DNA from: JAJYSO01 sp964579505
GTDB lineage: Bacteria; Bacteroidota; Bacteroidia; Flavobacteriales; Flavobacteriaceae
DNA length: 64,000 nucleotides
Direction of reading: 5' to 3'
Assembly (NCBI GenBank): GCA_964579505.1
Contig: CAZOGC010000008.1
Location: 54,717 to 118,716, forward strand
Every line of letters begins with the position of its first letter. The stretch's first letter is position 1. Made by a program: the position numbers and the translations under genes. Shown one piece after another: positions 1 to 8,003 of this stretch. The notes under the pieces were generated by a model. It had not been told where the DNA came from. It was given only the letters and a program-made list of their open reading frames with translations, and searched no databases.

Positions 1-710
1 TTTTGAATGTCTTCGGTGTCACGTTCAGCAATTTTATCTAAGATATCGTCAAAGGTAACAATACCTACCAAGCTGCCGTGTTCTGTAACGATAGGCAAGG
101 CTTCTCGTTCGTATTTTTGAAAGATTTTAAGGCTTTCCTCCAGTTTTTCGGTAGTAACGATAGCTACAAAAGAACGATCCATTAAGGTAGAAAGATTGGT
201 GTCTTCATCAACCATTAGTAATTGCCCAATCCGCAAGTCGTCAATTAGTTTATTTTGGTCATCAACGATATAAACAAAGTTGAGTGTTTCGGCCTTTTCG
301 CCATATATTTTTATATGATCCAACACTTTTCTGACTGTCCAATGCGGACGAGCTTTGATATAGTGTGGGGTCATGAGTCTACCGATACTATCTTGTTCGT
401 AGCCCAAAAGAGCTAATGCTTCTCGACGTTCTTCGGGTTTAAGAAAGTTGATGGTTTGCCGAATTAAATCGTCCGGAAAGTCGGTGAATAGTTGAGTACG
501 GTCATCAGGCGCTAAGTTTTCAATCAACTCGCGCATTCCTTTATCTCCTAAGCTTTCTAATATTTCCCGTTGATCAGCTGCATCAAAATGAATAAATACA
601 GCCGATTTTTCGTCTCCGGAAAGGCGCAAGAAAGACAAATTTCGCTCTCTGGGCGGAAGCGAAGCAAGGCCATCGGCTATATCGGCGGGATGTATAGTTG
701 GGTCGGACAT
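1..710 (-). CDS. mgtE: Magnesium transporter MgtE, 3'-truncated by the window edge
   Basis: I translated this from the complement of the first 710 bases. The frame is open from an ATG at 710 to the window edge, giving about 236 residues of a protein normally near 450. The N-terminal half is the MgtE_N helical superhelix (for example RELIENLAPDDRTQLF). It is followed by DSIGRLMTPHYIKARPHWTV, the start of a CBS-domain pair that continues to a second CBS (LEESLKIFQKYEREALPIV). In the MgtE family these cytosolic domains sense Mg2+ and gate a C-terminal five-helix channel, which here lies outside the window. The gene follows the phosphopantetheinyl transferase by 33 bases on the same strand and may be co-transcribed with it. 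The family call is firm. The missing part is a window artefact, not a mutation. Confidence 0.9.
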   Translation of the reverse strand, partial: MSDPTIHPADIADGLASLPPRERNLSFLRLSGDEKSAVFIHFDAADQREILESLGDKGMRELIENLAPDDRTQLFTDFPDDLIRQTINFLKPEERREALALLGYEQDSIGRLMTPHYIKARPHWTVRKVLDHIKIYGEKAETLNFVYIVDDQNKLIDDLRIGQLLMVDEDTNLSTLMDRSFVAIVTTEKLEESLKIFQKYEREALPIVTEHGSLVGIVTFDDILDKIAERDTEDIQ

Positions 711-743
711 AAAAATTAAGCCATCAAATTAAAATTTATTCCG

Positions 744-1382
744 CTAAACGGGTTGCGAAGATAAGGCATATACACAGGTAAAATTCTCAAATTCTAAAAA
801 ATTCAAATAAAACGTTCGCTGTTTACCTTTATAATTGACTTGTACAGTGGTGCTAGCATCTTCAAAATCAAAATCTTCTACATAAATGTGTTTTAAAAAA
901 GAAAGCCCCGGAGTGTCCATAATTTTATACGCCGATTCCTTGGCTCCCCATACAATGGTTAGCTTGCGAATGACTGCGGCGTCGTTGGCTAACGTTTTAT
1001 ACTCACTCAAAGGTGTAAATTTATTTGCAATCCGCAGCACTTTGTTGCGCTGTTTTTCAATATCAATTCCGACGGGTTCGGAGCTAATAATAATACCTGA
1101 AAATTGATGAGAATGGGTTATAGAAATATACTTGTCATCGGTTAAATGGGGTTTTCCACTTTCGTCATAATAAACATCGCAATCGGCATATCCTACGGCT
1201 TTAAACAACTGTCTGATACTTAAAAAACTGAGCTGCTGGCTGACAGATTTTAAGGATTTGATGCGTGCCTGGCAATGATTTGTAAGTTGTATACCCTGAG
1301 AGAGCTCCTCAACAGATTCTTCTACCTTCCAGATAAGAATTTGTGTGGAAGGGTTTACTGTTATTGTTTTATAAAGAGGCAT
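744..1382 (-). CDS. 4'-phosphopantetheinyl transferase superfamily protein
   Basis: This 212-residue protein of the Sfp/AcpT superfamily transfers the phosphopantetheine arm of CoA to a serine of a carrier protein. Both family signatures are visible: GIDIEKQ, which supplies the Mg2+-binding acidic residues, and WGAKESAYK, the W-x-x-K-E-x-x-x-K motif. The length falls in the Sfp class rather than the roughly 120-residue AcpS class. The substrate, fatty-acid ACP or a secondary-metabolite carrier, cannot be read from sequence. No PKS or NRPS lies nearby, so a housekeeping role is likely. The gene diverges from ahcY across a 52-base gap and is followed by mgtE. Confidence 0.88.
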   Translation of the reverse strand: MPLYKTITVNPSTQILIWKVEESVEELSQGIQLTNHCQARIKSLKSVSQQLSFLSIRQLFKAVGYADCDVYYDESGKPHLTDDKYISITHSHQFSGIIISSEPVGIDIEKQRNKVLRIANKFTPLSEYKTLANDAAVIRKLTIVWGAKESAYKIMDTPGLSFLKHIYVEDFDFEDASTTVQVNYKGKQRTFYLNFLEFENFTCVYALSSQPV

Positions 1383-1402
1383 GGGGTTTCTCTAATATTG
1401 AT

Positions 1403-1429
1403 TAGTTTTGCATTACAAACACAAATATA
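1403..1429. promoter_or_regulatory. Divergent -7 boxes for ahcY (+) and the phosphopantetheinyl transferase (-)
   Basis: TAGTTTTG at 1403-1410 on the plus strand and TATATTTG on the minus strand (plus 1422-1429 CAAATATA) both fit the Bacteroidota -7 consensus TAnnTTTG. They sit in the 52 bases between the two divergent genes, so the promoters would overlap. No convincing TTG -33 box at the right distance was found for either, so confidence is moderate. Confidence 0.4.
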
Positions 1430-1434
1430 AGGAC

Positions 1435-2751
1435 ATGGATACAAAAACACAGCCTGGCATGGCGTATAAAGTGAAAGATATTTCATTAGCCGATTGGGGG
1501 AGGAAAGAAATTGAGTTGGCCGAAGCAGAAATGCCCGGGTTAATGGCACTCCGTGAAGAATACAAAACTACGCAGCCGTTAAAAGGGGCACGTATTGCCG
1601 GTTGTTTGCATATGACCATACAAACAGCCGTGTTGATTGAAACCTTAACGGCCTTGGGAGCTGAGGTACGGTGGAGTTCTTGTAATATTTTTTCTACCCA
1701 AGACCAGGCTGCTGCGGCTATTGCACAGGCGGGTGTTCCTGTTTTTGCTTGGAAAGGTGAAACGGCAGAAGAATTTGATTGGTGTATAGAACAAACCCTC
1801 TTTTTTGGAGAAGATCGCAAACCGCTAAATATGATTTTAGATGATGGGGGAGATTTAACCAATATGGTTTTAGATAAATATCCTGAGTTAGCTAAAGGAG
1901 TAAGAGGGCTGTCTGAAGAAACTACTACCGGAGTACATCGTTTATATGAACGCATGAAAAAAGGCACATTAGCTGTTCCGGCTATAAACGTAAATGATTC
2001 GGTAACTAAATCTAAATTTGATAATAAATACGGATGTAGAGAGAGTGCAGTAGATGCTATTCGTCGTGCTACTGATATTATGCTGGCCGGAAAACGCGTA
2101 GTGGTTTGTGGTTATGGAGATGTAGGAAAAGGAACGGCTGCTGCTTTTAGAGGAACCGGTGCTATTGTAACAGTAACTGAAGTAGATCCGATTTGTGCGT
2201 TGCAAGCTGCGATGGATGGATATGAAGTAAAACGCCTAGAAACAGTGGTGGGGCAAGCCGATGTGGTGATTACGACTACCGGAAATCGAGATATTGTGCG
2301 TCCGGAGCATTTTAAGGCTATGAAAGACAAAACCATTGTGTGTAACATTGGTCATTTTGATATAGAAATTGATGTAGCTTGGCTGAATGAGAATTATGGA
2401 GATACCAAAGTAGAAATCAAACCACAAGTTGATAAATATACGGTAGATGATCACGATATTATTTTGTTGGCAGAAGGACGTTTAGTAAACTTGGGTTGTG
2501 CTACCGGTCATCCTAGTTTTGTAATGAGTAATTCATTTACGAATCAGGTGTTGGCGCAAATTGAGTTGTGGAGTCACGCTGATAAATACGAGAACAAGGT
2601 GTATATGATGCCGAAAAAATTAGACGAAAAGGTAGCAGCTTTACATCTGAAAAAAATAGGAGTTGAGTTAACTCAACTCACACAAGAGCAAGCTGATTAT
2701 ATTGATGTGTCTAAAGAGGGTCCCTTTAAACCTGAGTATTATCGATATTAG
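1435..2751 (+). CDS. ahcY: Adenosylhomocysteinase
   Basis: S-adenosylhomocysteine hydrolase cleaves SAH, the by-product of SAM-dependent methylation, to adenosine and homocysteine in the cytosol. The protein is 438 residues from the ATG at 1435. That start was preferred over an upstream in-frame ATG at 1408 because AAGGA precedes it and MDTKTQPGMAYKVKDISLADW is the usual family N terminus. Visible signatures are NVNDSVTKSKFDN, with the active-site lysine and aspartate region, the NAD+ Rossmann motif VVCGYGDVGKGTAA, and the C-terminal GPFKPEYYRY with the NAD-contacting Lys and Tyr. Length and motifs are complete. A terminator hairpin follows at 2770. The queA gene at 20.8 kb also uses SAM. Confidence 0.97.
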   Translation: MDTKTQPGMAYKVKDISLADWGRKEIELAEAEMPGLMALREEYKTTQPLKGARIAGCLHMTIQTAVLIETLTALGAEVRWSSCNIFSTQDQAAAAIAQAGVPVFAWKGETAEEFDWCIEQTLFFGEDRKPLNMILDDGGDLTNMVLDKYPELAKGVRGLSEETTTGVHRLYERMKKGTLAVPAINVNDSVTKSKFDNKYGCRESAVDAIRRATDIMLAGKRVVVCGYGDVGKGTAAAFRGTGAIVTVTEVDPICALQAAMDGYEVKRLETVVGQADVVITTTGNRDIVRPEHFKAMKDKTIVCNIGHFDIEIDVAWLNENYGDTKVEIKPQVDKYTVDDHDIILLAEGRLVNLGCATGHPSFVMSNSFTNQVLAQIELWSHADKYENKVYMMPKKLDEKVAALHLKKIGVELTQLTQEQADYIDVSKEGPFKPEYYRY

Positions 2752-2769
2752 TGAAAAGAAGAAAATGGG

Positions 2770-2802
2770 AAATCCGGTAGGCTTTAAAACTTCCCGGATT
2801 TT
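2770..2802 (+). terminator. Rho-independent terminator of ahcY
   Basis: The arms AAATCCGG (2770-2777) and CCGGATTT (2794-2801) form an 8-bp stem with a 16-base loop, followed by a T run. It lies 18 bases after the ahcY stop. Confidence 0.7.
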
Positions 2803-2820
2803 TTATGCATTAAAAATTAA

Positions 2821-2857
2821 GAAAAAAAAGAACCCTCACACCAAAGGAATGAGGGTT
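2821..2857 (-). terminator. Rho-independent terminator of rplU-rpmA
   Basis: AACCCTCA (2831-2838) pairs with TGAGGGTT (2850-2857). Read on the minus strand the hairpin is followed by a U-rich run (plus 2822-2829 is all A). It lies 25 bases beyond the rpmA stop and closes the ribosomal-protein operon. Confidence 0.8.
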
Positions 2858-2882
2858 ATGTATTTTATAGAAAAGCTGTTTC

Positions 2883-3143
2883 TTATGCCTCAAAAGGTTC
2901 AATAGAAACATATGAGCGGTTGCCGCGTTTCTTCTCAAATTTTACAATACCATCAACTTTGGCATGTAAAGTGTGATCTTTTCCTAAGTAAACGTTATCG
3001 CCCGGATTGTGAACGGTACCACGTTGACGAACAATAATGTTTCCTGCTTTAGCCGGTTGTCCACCAAAAATCTTTACGCCTAGACGTTTAGATTCTGATT
3101 CTCTTCCGTTTCGTGAACTTCCGACTCCTTTTTTATGTGCCAT
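2883..3143 (-). CDS. rpmA: 50S ribosomal protein L27
   Basis: L27 is a large-subunit protein whose N-terminal tail reaches the peptidyl-transferase centre. The 86-residue sequence begins MAHKKGVGSSRNGRESESKR and has the diagnostic GNIIVRQRGT and GKDHTLHA stretches. It lacks the cleavable N-terminal extension seen in Firmicutes L27, since the mature-type AHKKG follows the initiator Met directly. The gene lies 20 bases downstream of rplU, the usual bacterial rplU-rpmA pair, and shares its promoter and terminator. Confidence 0.97.
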   Translation of the reverse strand: MAHKKGVGSSRNGRESESKRLGVKIFGGQPAKAGNIIVRQRGTVHNPGDNVYLGKDHTLHAKVDGIVKFEKKRGNRSYVSIEPFEA

Positions 3144-3163
3144 CTTGTGTAGGTTTTATACGT

Positions 3164-3691
3164 TTAACTTAATGCAGCAATTAATTCTGCTTTTTTCATA
3201 GAAGAATAACCGGTTATCCCTTTTTCTTTTGCTAAACTTTTAAGATCAGCAACAGTTAAACTGTTTAAATCTTGTGTTGTTTTAGCGGGTTTGGCAGCTT
3301 TTACTTCTTTTTTAGCCGGTGCTTTTTCAGCTTTGGCCTTAGGTTTTGCGGCTTTTGTTTCTTTTTTGCTGGTTTTTGCTTTACCGGCGCCTATAGAAAC
3401 AATTTCAATCTTAGTAAGATATTGACGGTGACCGTTTTTCTTACGATAACCTTTACGTCTTTTCTTTTTAAAGACGATTACTTTGTCGCCTTTTACGTGC
3501 TCGAGGATTTTTGCCACTACGGAAACACCCTCTATAACCGGGGCGCCAACTTGTACAGAACCGTTGTCGGTCAACAAAACGCGATCAAAAGAAAGTTTGT
3601 CTCCTTGTTCACCTTTTAAACGATTCACATACAACTGCTGGTCTTGCTCAACTTTATATTGAAGCCCTGCTATTTCTACAATTGCATACAT
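3164..3691 (-). CDS. rplU: 50S ribosomal protein L21 with C-terminal Lys/Ala linker and SAP-like helical domain
   Basis: Residues 1 to about 101 are a standard L21, from MYAIVEIAGLQYKVEQDQ through FKKKRRKGYRKKNGHRQ to YLTKIEIVSIG. The usual family length is 102-105, but this protein has 175 residues. Residues 102-140 are a Lys/Ala/Pro-rich low-complexity linker. Residues 141-175 (DLNSLTVADLKSLAKEKGI and onward) resemble a SAP/Rho-N helix-extended-helix nucleic-acid-binding module. L21 proteins with such a tail are known in Bacteroidota, but the function of the tail is not established. A consensus promoter lies just upstream and rpmA just downstream. Confidence 0.95.
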   Translation of the reverse strand: MYAIVEIAGLQYKVEQDQQLYVNRLKGEQGDKLSFDRVLLTDNGSVQVGAPVIEGVSVVAKILEHVKGDKVIVFKKKRRKGYRKKNGHRQYLTKIEIVSIGAGKAKTSKKETKAAKPKAKAEKAPAKKEVKAAKPAKTTQDLNSLTVADLKSLAKEKGITGYSSMKKAELIAALS

Positions 3692-3722
3692 TGATGTAAC
3701 TAATTTATGATTTTTCGGACGG

Positions 3723-3753
3723 CAAATATACGTTTATATTTTTGATTAGCAAA
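3723..3753 (-). promoter_or_regulatory. Consensus Bacteroidota promoter of rplU-rpmA
   Basis: On the minus strand, TTTG (plus 3750-3753) and TATATTTG (plus 3723-3730) are separated by exactly 19 bases, matching the TTTG-N19-TAnnTTTG consensus. The leader to the rplU ATG at 3691 would be about 25-30 bases. This is the best promoter match in the window and supports the Bacteroidota assignment. Confidence 0.7.
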
Positions 3754-3846
3754 GTTATGCATACGTAAAAATACCCACATAAATTTAATGATTAAGGATA
3801 GCAATTTTTATGGATTGTTTGCTATACACGTAAGAAGTGCTAAACC

Positions 3847-4290
3847 TTACCGTTTACTGATATGCATCTTTTTTTTGTAGAGTTGCATCAGTGCAAAGGT
3901 GACTACTACTGAAGAGGCAAACCCCATAACAATTACGGTTAAAAATAACAACCCTGTGTTTACGCCATCTTCTCCAATTTCTTTTTGTAAAGCCGTGGCA
4001 AATTGTTGGTCGTAAGAATAATAGGTAATAAAAAAGATGGTAAAGATAATGGTGGCAATTGCTCCGGTAAAAAAGCCGGTTTTAAAACCGTCAAAATAAT
4101 TTACGCCTTCTTGATTTTGCTCCTGAAGACTGCGAATAGCCAATGATATTCCTACCGCACATATAGCTGCGTTTACAAAGCTGTATACCGGATTAGAATT
4201 AATACCAATCAACCCTAGAAATAAAAAATAAACGATTAAAATAACAGCCGTAAAGACTCCAAATTTCATAGCTATATTTCGCTTTTTCAT
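3847..4290 (-). CDS. DUF4199-family membrane protein
   Basis: The protein has 147 residues and four hydrophobic segments, at about 10-30, 36-52, 73-95 and 112-135. It contains a short central motif, NYFDGFKTGFFTGAI, typical of the Bacteroidota DUF4199 family. These are small inner-membrane proteins of unknown function. In flavobacterial genomes they are often encoded beside glycosyltransferases or dihydroorotase, but neither is present here. The gene stands alone between rplU (minus) and the M16 peptidase pair (plus). The family call rests on length, topology and the central motif. Confidence 0.65.
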   Translation of the reverse strand: MKKRNIAMKFGVFTAVILIVYFLFLGLIGINSNPVYSFVNAAICAVGISLAIRSLQEQNQEGVNYFDGFKTGFFTGAIATIIFTIFFITYYSYDQQFATALQKEIGEDGVNTGLLFLTVIVMGFASSVVVTFALMQLYKKKMHISKR

Positions 4291-4417
4291 ACCGCAAAGA
4301 TTTTTGAACCATCTAAAGTTAGGAAAAAATCAGAAAAAAATAGAAGAAACCCAAAAATCTTTTCATATAACGTGTGGGCTACTTAATAAAAATAATGGTT
4401 TACTGCTCACAATTTTA

Positions 4418-4425
4418 TAGCTTTG
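4418..4425 (+). promoter_or_regulatory. Probable -7 box for the M16 peptidase pair
   Basis: TAGCTTTG fits TAnnTTTG and lies 30 bases before the ATG at 4455. No clear TTG -33 element was seen. Confidence 0.35.
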
Positions 4426-4454
4426 TTGCCAGTTAAATAGGTAAAAGAGGAACC

Positions 4455-5795
4455 ATGATAAAAAAACTCGGTTTATGTGGATGTGCTTTTCTGCTTACGT
4501 GTATATGCTTTGCACAACATGTGCAATTTACAGAATACAACTTGGCAAATGGGCTTCATGTCATTTTGCATCAAGACAACAGTGTGCCGGTGGTAACGGT
4601 GGGTGTTATGTATCACGTAGGGGCTAAGGATGAAGAACCCGGGCGGTCGGGGTTTGCACACTTTTTTGAACATCTTTTGTTTGAAGGCACCCAAAATATT
4701 GGTCGCGGACAGTGGTTTAAAATTGTGTCCTCACATGGAGGGACGGGTAATGCCAACACTACCCAAGATCGTACCTATTATTATGAAACATTTCCATCTA
4801 ACAATTTAAAACTGGGATTGTGGATGGAGTCTGAACGCATGTTGCACCCGGTTATTACTCAAAAAGGAGTAGATACTCAAGCCGAAGTAGTAAAAGAAGA
4901 GAAACGAATGCGTATAGACAATGCGCCCTATGGCAAATTGATTTACGGAGGGGCTATAGAACCTTATCTTTTTACAAAGCACCCCTATAAGAGCCCGACT
5001 ATTGGAACAATGAATGATATAGATGCGGCAAAATTAACCGAATTTAAAGCCTTTTTCAAAAAATATTATGTACCTAATAATGCGGTATTGGTGGTAGCCG
5101 GCGATATTGATAAAGAACAAGCCAAAACGTGGATTAAAGCGTATTTTGACAGTATACCTAACGGTGCAGAAGTGCCTCGTGTAGCAATTAAAGAAGCGCC
5201 GGTGGCCGGACCAATACATGCCACTGTGTATGATAATAATATTCGTATTCCGGCAAAGGTGTTTGCTTATCGTACGCCCGGAATAAGCGCTCACGACACC
5301 TATGTACTCAATATGATTACTACACTGTTAACCAAAGGAAAGAGCTCGCGTATGCACAAAAAAATGGTTGATGAAACCCATATAGCTATGCAGGTGTTGG
5401 CTTTTAACCGATCTATGGAAGATTATGGAACTTATATAATCGGTGCGTTGCCTATGGGAAATACTCCATTAGATACTTTGGCTAAGGCTATGAATGAAGA
5501 AATTAATAAGCTTAAAACTACGCTTATTTCTGAAAAAGAATACGAAAAGCTACAAAACACAATGGAAAACAATTTGGCCGATGCTTATACTACTCAACAA
5601 GGAATAGCTTCTGCATTAGCCACTTTCTATACTTTATATCAAGGCCAAACCAATCGTATAAATAAAGAGTTGGCTATTTATAAAAATATAACGCGCAAAG
5701 AAATAAAAGCAGTGGCTAACAAATATCTCGATAAAAGTCGCCGTTTAAACTTGAATTATTTACCGGGTTCTGCTCGAAAAAATATAAAAAAATAA
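4455..5795 (+). CDS. M16 family zinc peptidase, catalytic subunit
   Basis: This 446-residue exported protein has a signal peptide at 1-20 ending in CICFA-Q. The inverted zinc motif H-x-x-E-H is HFFEH at residues 69-73, with the third ligand in EVVKEEKRM near residue 149, the expected spacing. It therefore belongs to the pitrilysin/insulinase M16 family, short M16B type, and is predicted to work in the periplasm as the active half of a heterodimer. The next gene starts 4 bases after its stop and encodes a motif-less partner, the usual arrangement in Bacteroidota. Substrates are probably peptides, but nothing in the sequence specifies them. Confidence 0.93.
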   Translation: MIKKLGLCGCAFLLTCICFAQHVQFTEYNLANGLHVILHQDNSVPVVTVGVMYHVGAKDEEPGRSGFAHFFEHLLFEGTQNIGRGQWFKIVSSHGGTGNANTTQDRTYYYETFPSNNLKLGLWMESERMLHPVITQKGVDTQAEVVKEEKRMRIDNAPYGKLIYGGAIEPYLFTKHPYKSPTIGTMNDIDAAKLTEFKAFFKKYYVPNNAVLVVAGDIDKEQAKTWIKAYFDSIPNGAEVPRVAIKEAPVAGPIHATVYDNNIRIPAKVFAYRTPGISAHDTYVLNMITTLLTKGKSSRMHKKMVDETHIAMQVLAFNRSMEDYGTYIIGALPMGNTPLDTLAKAMNEEINKLKTTLISEKEYEKLQNTMENNLADAYTTQQGIASALATFYTLYQGQTNRINKELAIYKNITRKEIKAVANKYLDKSRRLNLNYLPGSARKNIKK

Positions 5796-5799
5796 CGTT

Positions 5800-7863
5800 A
5801 TGAAAAACAGACTTGTTTTCTTATTGATGTTGTGTATAACGGTTACTGGTCTGCAAGCGCAGGTAAACCGTTCGGTTATGCCTTCTCCGGGGCCTTCACC
5901 GCAAATCAATATAGGGATTCCTTCCATTTTTCAGCTGAGTAATGGGATGAAGGTCTTGGTGGTAGAAAATCACAAATACCCCACGGTGAATGTTCGCCTA
6001 ACCTTAGCCAATAAACCGTATGCACAAGAACAAGAAGCCGGTGTGCAAGAACTGTATAGCGCCATGATGGGTAATGGAACCCAAGAAATGAGTAAAGAAG
6101 AGTTTAATAGTCGGATAGATTTTTTGGGAGCCAGTGTAAGTTATGGGGCAGAAAGTGCACGAGCTAGCTCACTTACTCAATTTTTTCCGGAAATTTTTGG
6201 GTTGATGGCAAAGGGACTTCTACATCCTAAATTTACGACGGAAGTGTTTAATAATCAAAAAAAGCGATTGCTGCAAAGTATTGAGGCTAATCAAAATAAT
6301 GCAAAGGCAATTGCCGCTAATTTGCAACGTCAACTTACCTATGGCAAAAACCATCCGTATGGAGAATTTGCTACGGTAGAATCGGTGGTAAACCTAACAC
6401 TTTCAGATGTTAGAAATTACTACAACAATTTTATTACCCCCAAAAATGCTTATTTAGTAGTAGTGGGTGATATTGAGCCGGATGCAGTAAAAAAATTAGC
6501 CGAAAAATATTTTGGAACTTGGATGGAGACTACTCCCCCAACAACTACCCTTCCTCCAGTACTCAATGCACAATACACACAAATTGATTTTATAAATGTA
6601 CCCAATGCGGTGCAAAGTATCATCGCAATAACCAATTCAGTCCATCTAAAAAAAACGAGTCCGGATTATTTTGCGGCTATGATTGCCAATCAGATATTAG
6701 GAGGAGGAGCTGATGGACGACTTTTTCAAAATCTAAGAGAAGACAAAGCCTATACGTATGGTGCTTATTCTAGCTTAACAAGCGATCAGTATGTATCTGA
6801 GTTTAAAGCTTCTGCCAGTGTGCGTAATGCTGTTACGGATAGTGCTGTAGTAGCCTTTTTAGATGAGATTAATCGTATAAGAAACGAGAAAGTGAGTCTA
6901 CAAGAACTCAAGCTGGCCAAGGCTAAATTTGTAGGAAGTTTTGTGCGTTCGTTAGAAAAGCCGGCAACCATTGCTCGGCAGGCTCTTACCATTGAACGGG
7001 ATAGTTTACCGGATGATTTTTATATCAATTACATTCAACATGTACAAGCAGTAACTGCCGATGAGGTGTTGAAAGCGGCTCAAAAATATTTTAAAGTCAA
7101 TCACGCGCGAATTATTATTGTAGGTGATGGGCCGGCGGTGGCTACTTCATTAGAGAATTTAAACTATAAAGGCGAAGCTATTCCAATAGAGTATTACAAT
7201 ATAAAAGGGGATGAGCTTAACCGGCCTGCGTATGTTAAAGTAGATACACAACAAGTCAATACGGTACACTCAGTGTATGCTGATTATATAAAGGCTATTG
7301 GAGGAGAAAATGCGGTGAAAGCCGTAAAATCAATTTATGCAAAATACGATGGAGTGGTAGGTACCCGCACCATAAATATGGTTACAGAACAAACAAAAGA
7401 CGGAAAATCGTTAACCAAGGTGTCTTTTGGCGGGGTAACATTACGAGAGGTGGTCTATAACGGTAAAGAAGGTTTTGTAAAAGCAGGTGAGCAGAAACGA
7501 GCTTTTAACGAAACGGAGTTAGCACAAGCGCAACAACAACAAAAATTAGGGCTTTTTCCTGAATTAAGTGTTCCACAGGATGCTTTGGTAACCGGCATAC
7601 AAAAAGTAGGCGATAAGAATGCCTATGTGGTAAGACACTCTGATAAAGAACTAGATTATTACAGCGTAGAAACCGGATTGAAGTTACAATCGGTTACTAA
7701 AACCTCTATGGGTCCCAAGGTAACCAAGTATTCTCATTATAAAACAGTAAATGGTGTAAAGTTTCCATTTACTATTTCAGAGTCTGTAGGGCAGCACTCT
7801 ATTACCTATAAAGCTCAAGAAATTGTAATAAATCAAAAAGTAGCAGACGCAGATTTTCAGTAA
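5800..7863 (+). CDS. M16 family protein, non-catalytic partner with C-terminal lipoprotein-sorting-like domain
   Basis: The protein has 687 residues with a signal peptide at 1-20 (ending LQAQ). The M16 fold spans roughly 40-460, but the HxxEH position reads GVQELYSAMM, so zinc cannot be bound. This fits the inactive subunit that completes the chamber of the upstream catalytic subunit. The family C-terminal region is visible at RLFQNLREDKAYTYGAYSSL. Residues of about 480-687 form an extra beta-rich domain (IKAIGGENAVKAVKSIYAKY, then TKYSHYKTVNGVKFPF) resembling LolA-fold or outer-membrane lipoprotein-sorting proteins. That last assignment is an inference. The gene is translationally close-coupled to the preceding one. 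Confidence 0.9.
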   Translation: MKNRLVFLLMLCITVTGLQAQVNRSVMPSPGPSPQINIGIPSIFQLSNGMKVLVVENHKYPTVNVRLTLANKPYAQEQEAGVQELYSAMMGNGTQEMSKEEFNSRIDFLGASVSYGAESARASSLTQFFPEIFGLMAKGLLHPKFTTEVFNNQKKRLLQSIEANQNNAKAIAANLQRQLTYGKNHPYGEFATVESVVNLTLSDVRNYYNNFITPKNAYLVVVGDIEPDAVKKLAEKYFGTWMETTPPTTTLPPVLNAQYTQIDFINVPNAVQSIIAITNSVHLKKTSPDYFAAMIANQILGGGADGRLFQNLREDKAYTYGAYSSLTSDQYVSEFKASASVRNAVTDSAVVAFLDEINRIRNEKVSLQELKLAKAKFVGSFVRSLEKPATIARQALTIERDSLPDDFYINYIQHVQAVTADEVLKAAQKYFKVNHARIIIVGDGPAVATSLENLNYKGEAIPIEYYNIKGDELNRPAYVKVDTQQVNTVHSVYADYIKAIGGENAVKAVKSIYAKYDGVVGTRTINMVTEQTKDGKSLTKVSFGGVTLREVVYNGKEGFVKAGEQKRAFNETELAQAQQQQKLGLFPELSVPQDALVTGIQKVGDKNAYVVRHSDKELDYYSVETGLKLQSVTKTSMGPKVTKYSHYKTVNGVKFPFTISESVGQHSITYKAQEIVINQKVADADFQ

Positions 7864-7948
7864 TCATCTTTGAGTCGAAGGGAGATAGGTAAATATAAGC
7901 AAACACAAACATTTTGTGCAGAAGCCATGAGAATATGTTGATACGAAA

Positions 7949-7980
7949 TTGTTATAAACAAGCAGTAATGCTTACTTTTG
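7949..7980 (+). promoter_or_regulatory. Promoter of aspS
   Basis: TTG at 7949-7951 and TACTTTTG at 7973-7980 are 21 bases apart, close to the Bacteroidota -33/-7 arrangement. The leader to the ATG at 8004 would be about 20 bases. Confidence 0.55.
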
Positions 7981-8003
7981 CACGATAATTTTTACGCTAA
8001 AAA

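Noticed and set aside
1413..1967. Long minus-strand open frame opposite ahcY (184 codons)
   Set aside because: Shadow of the ahcY frame. The translation is low in recognisable motifs and opposite a gene with complete family signatures.
3272..3619. Plus-strand frame rich in Phe and Cys opposite rplU
   Set aside because: It mirrors the lysine-rich tail of L21 on the other strand (AAA read as TTT). There is no independent support.
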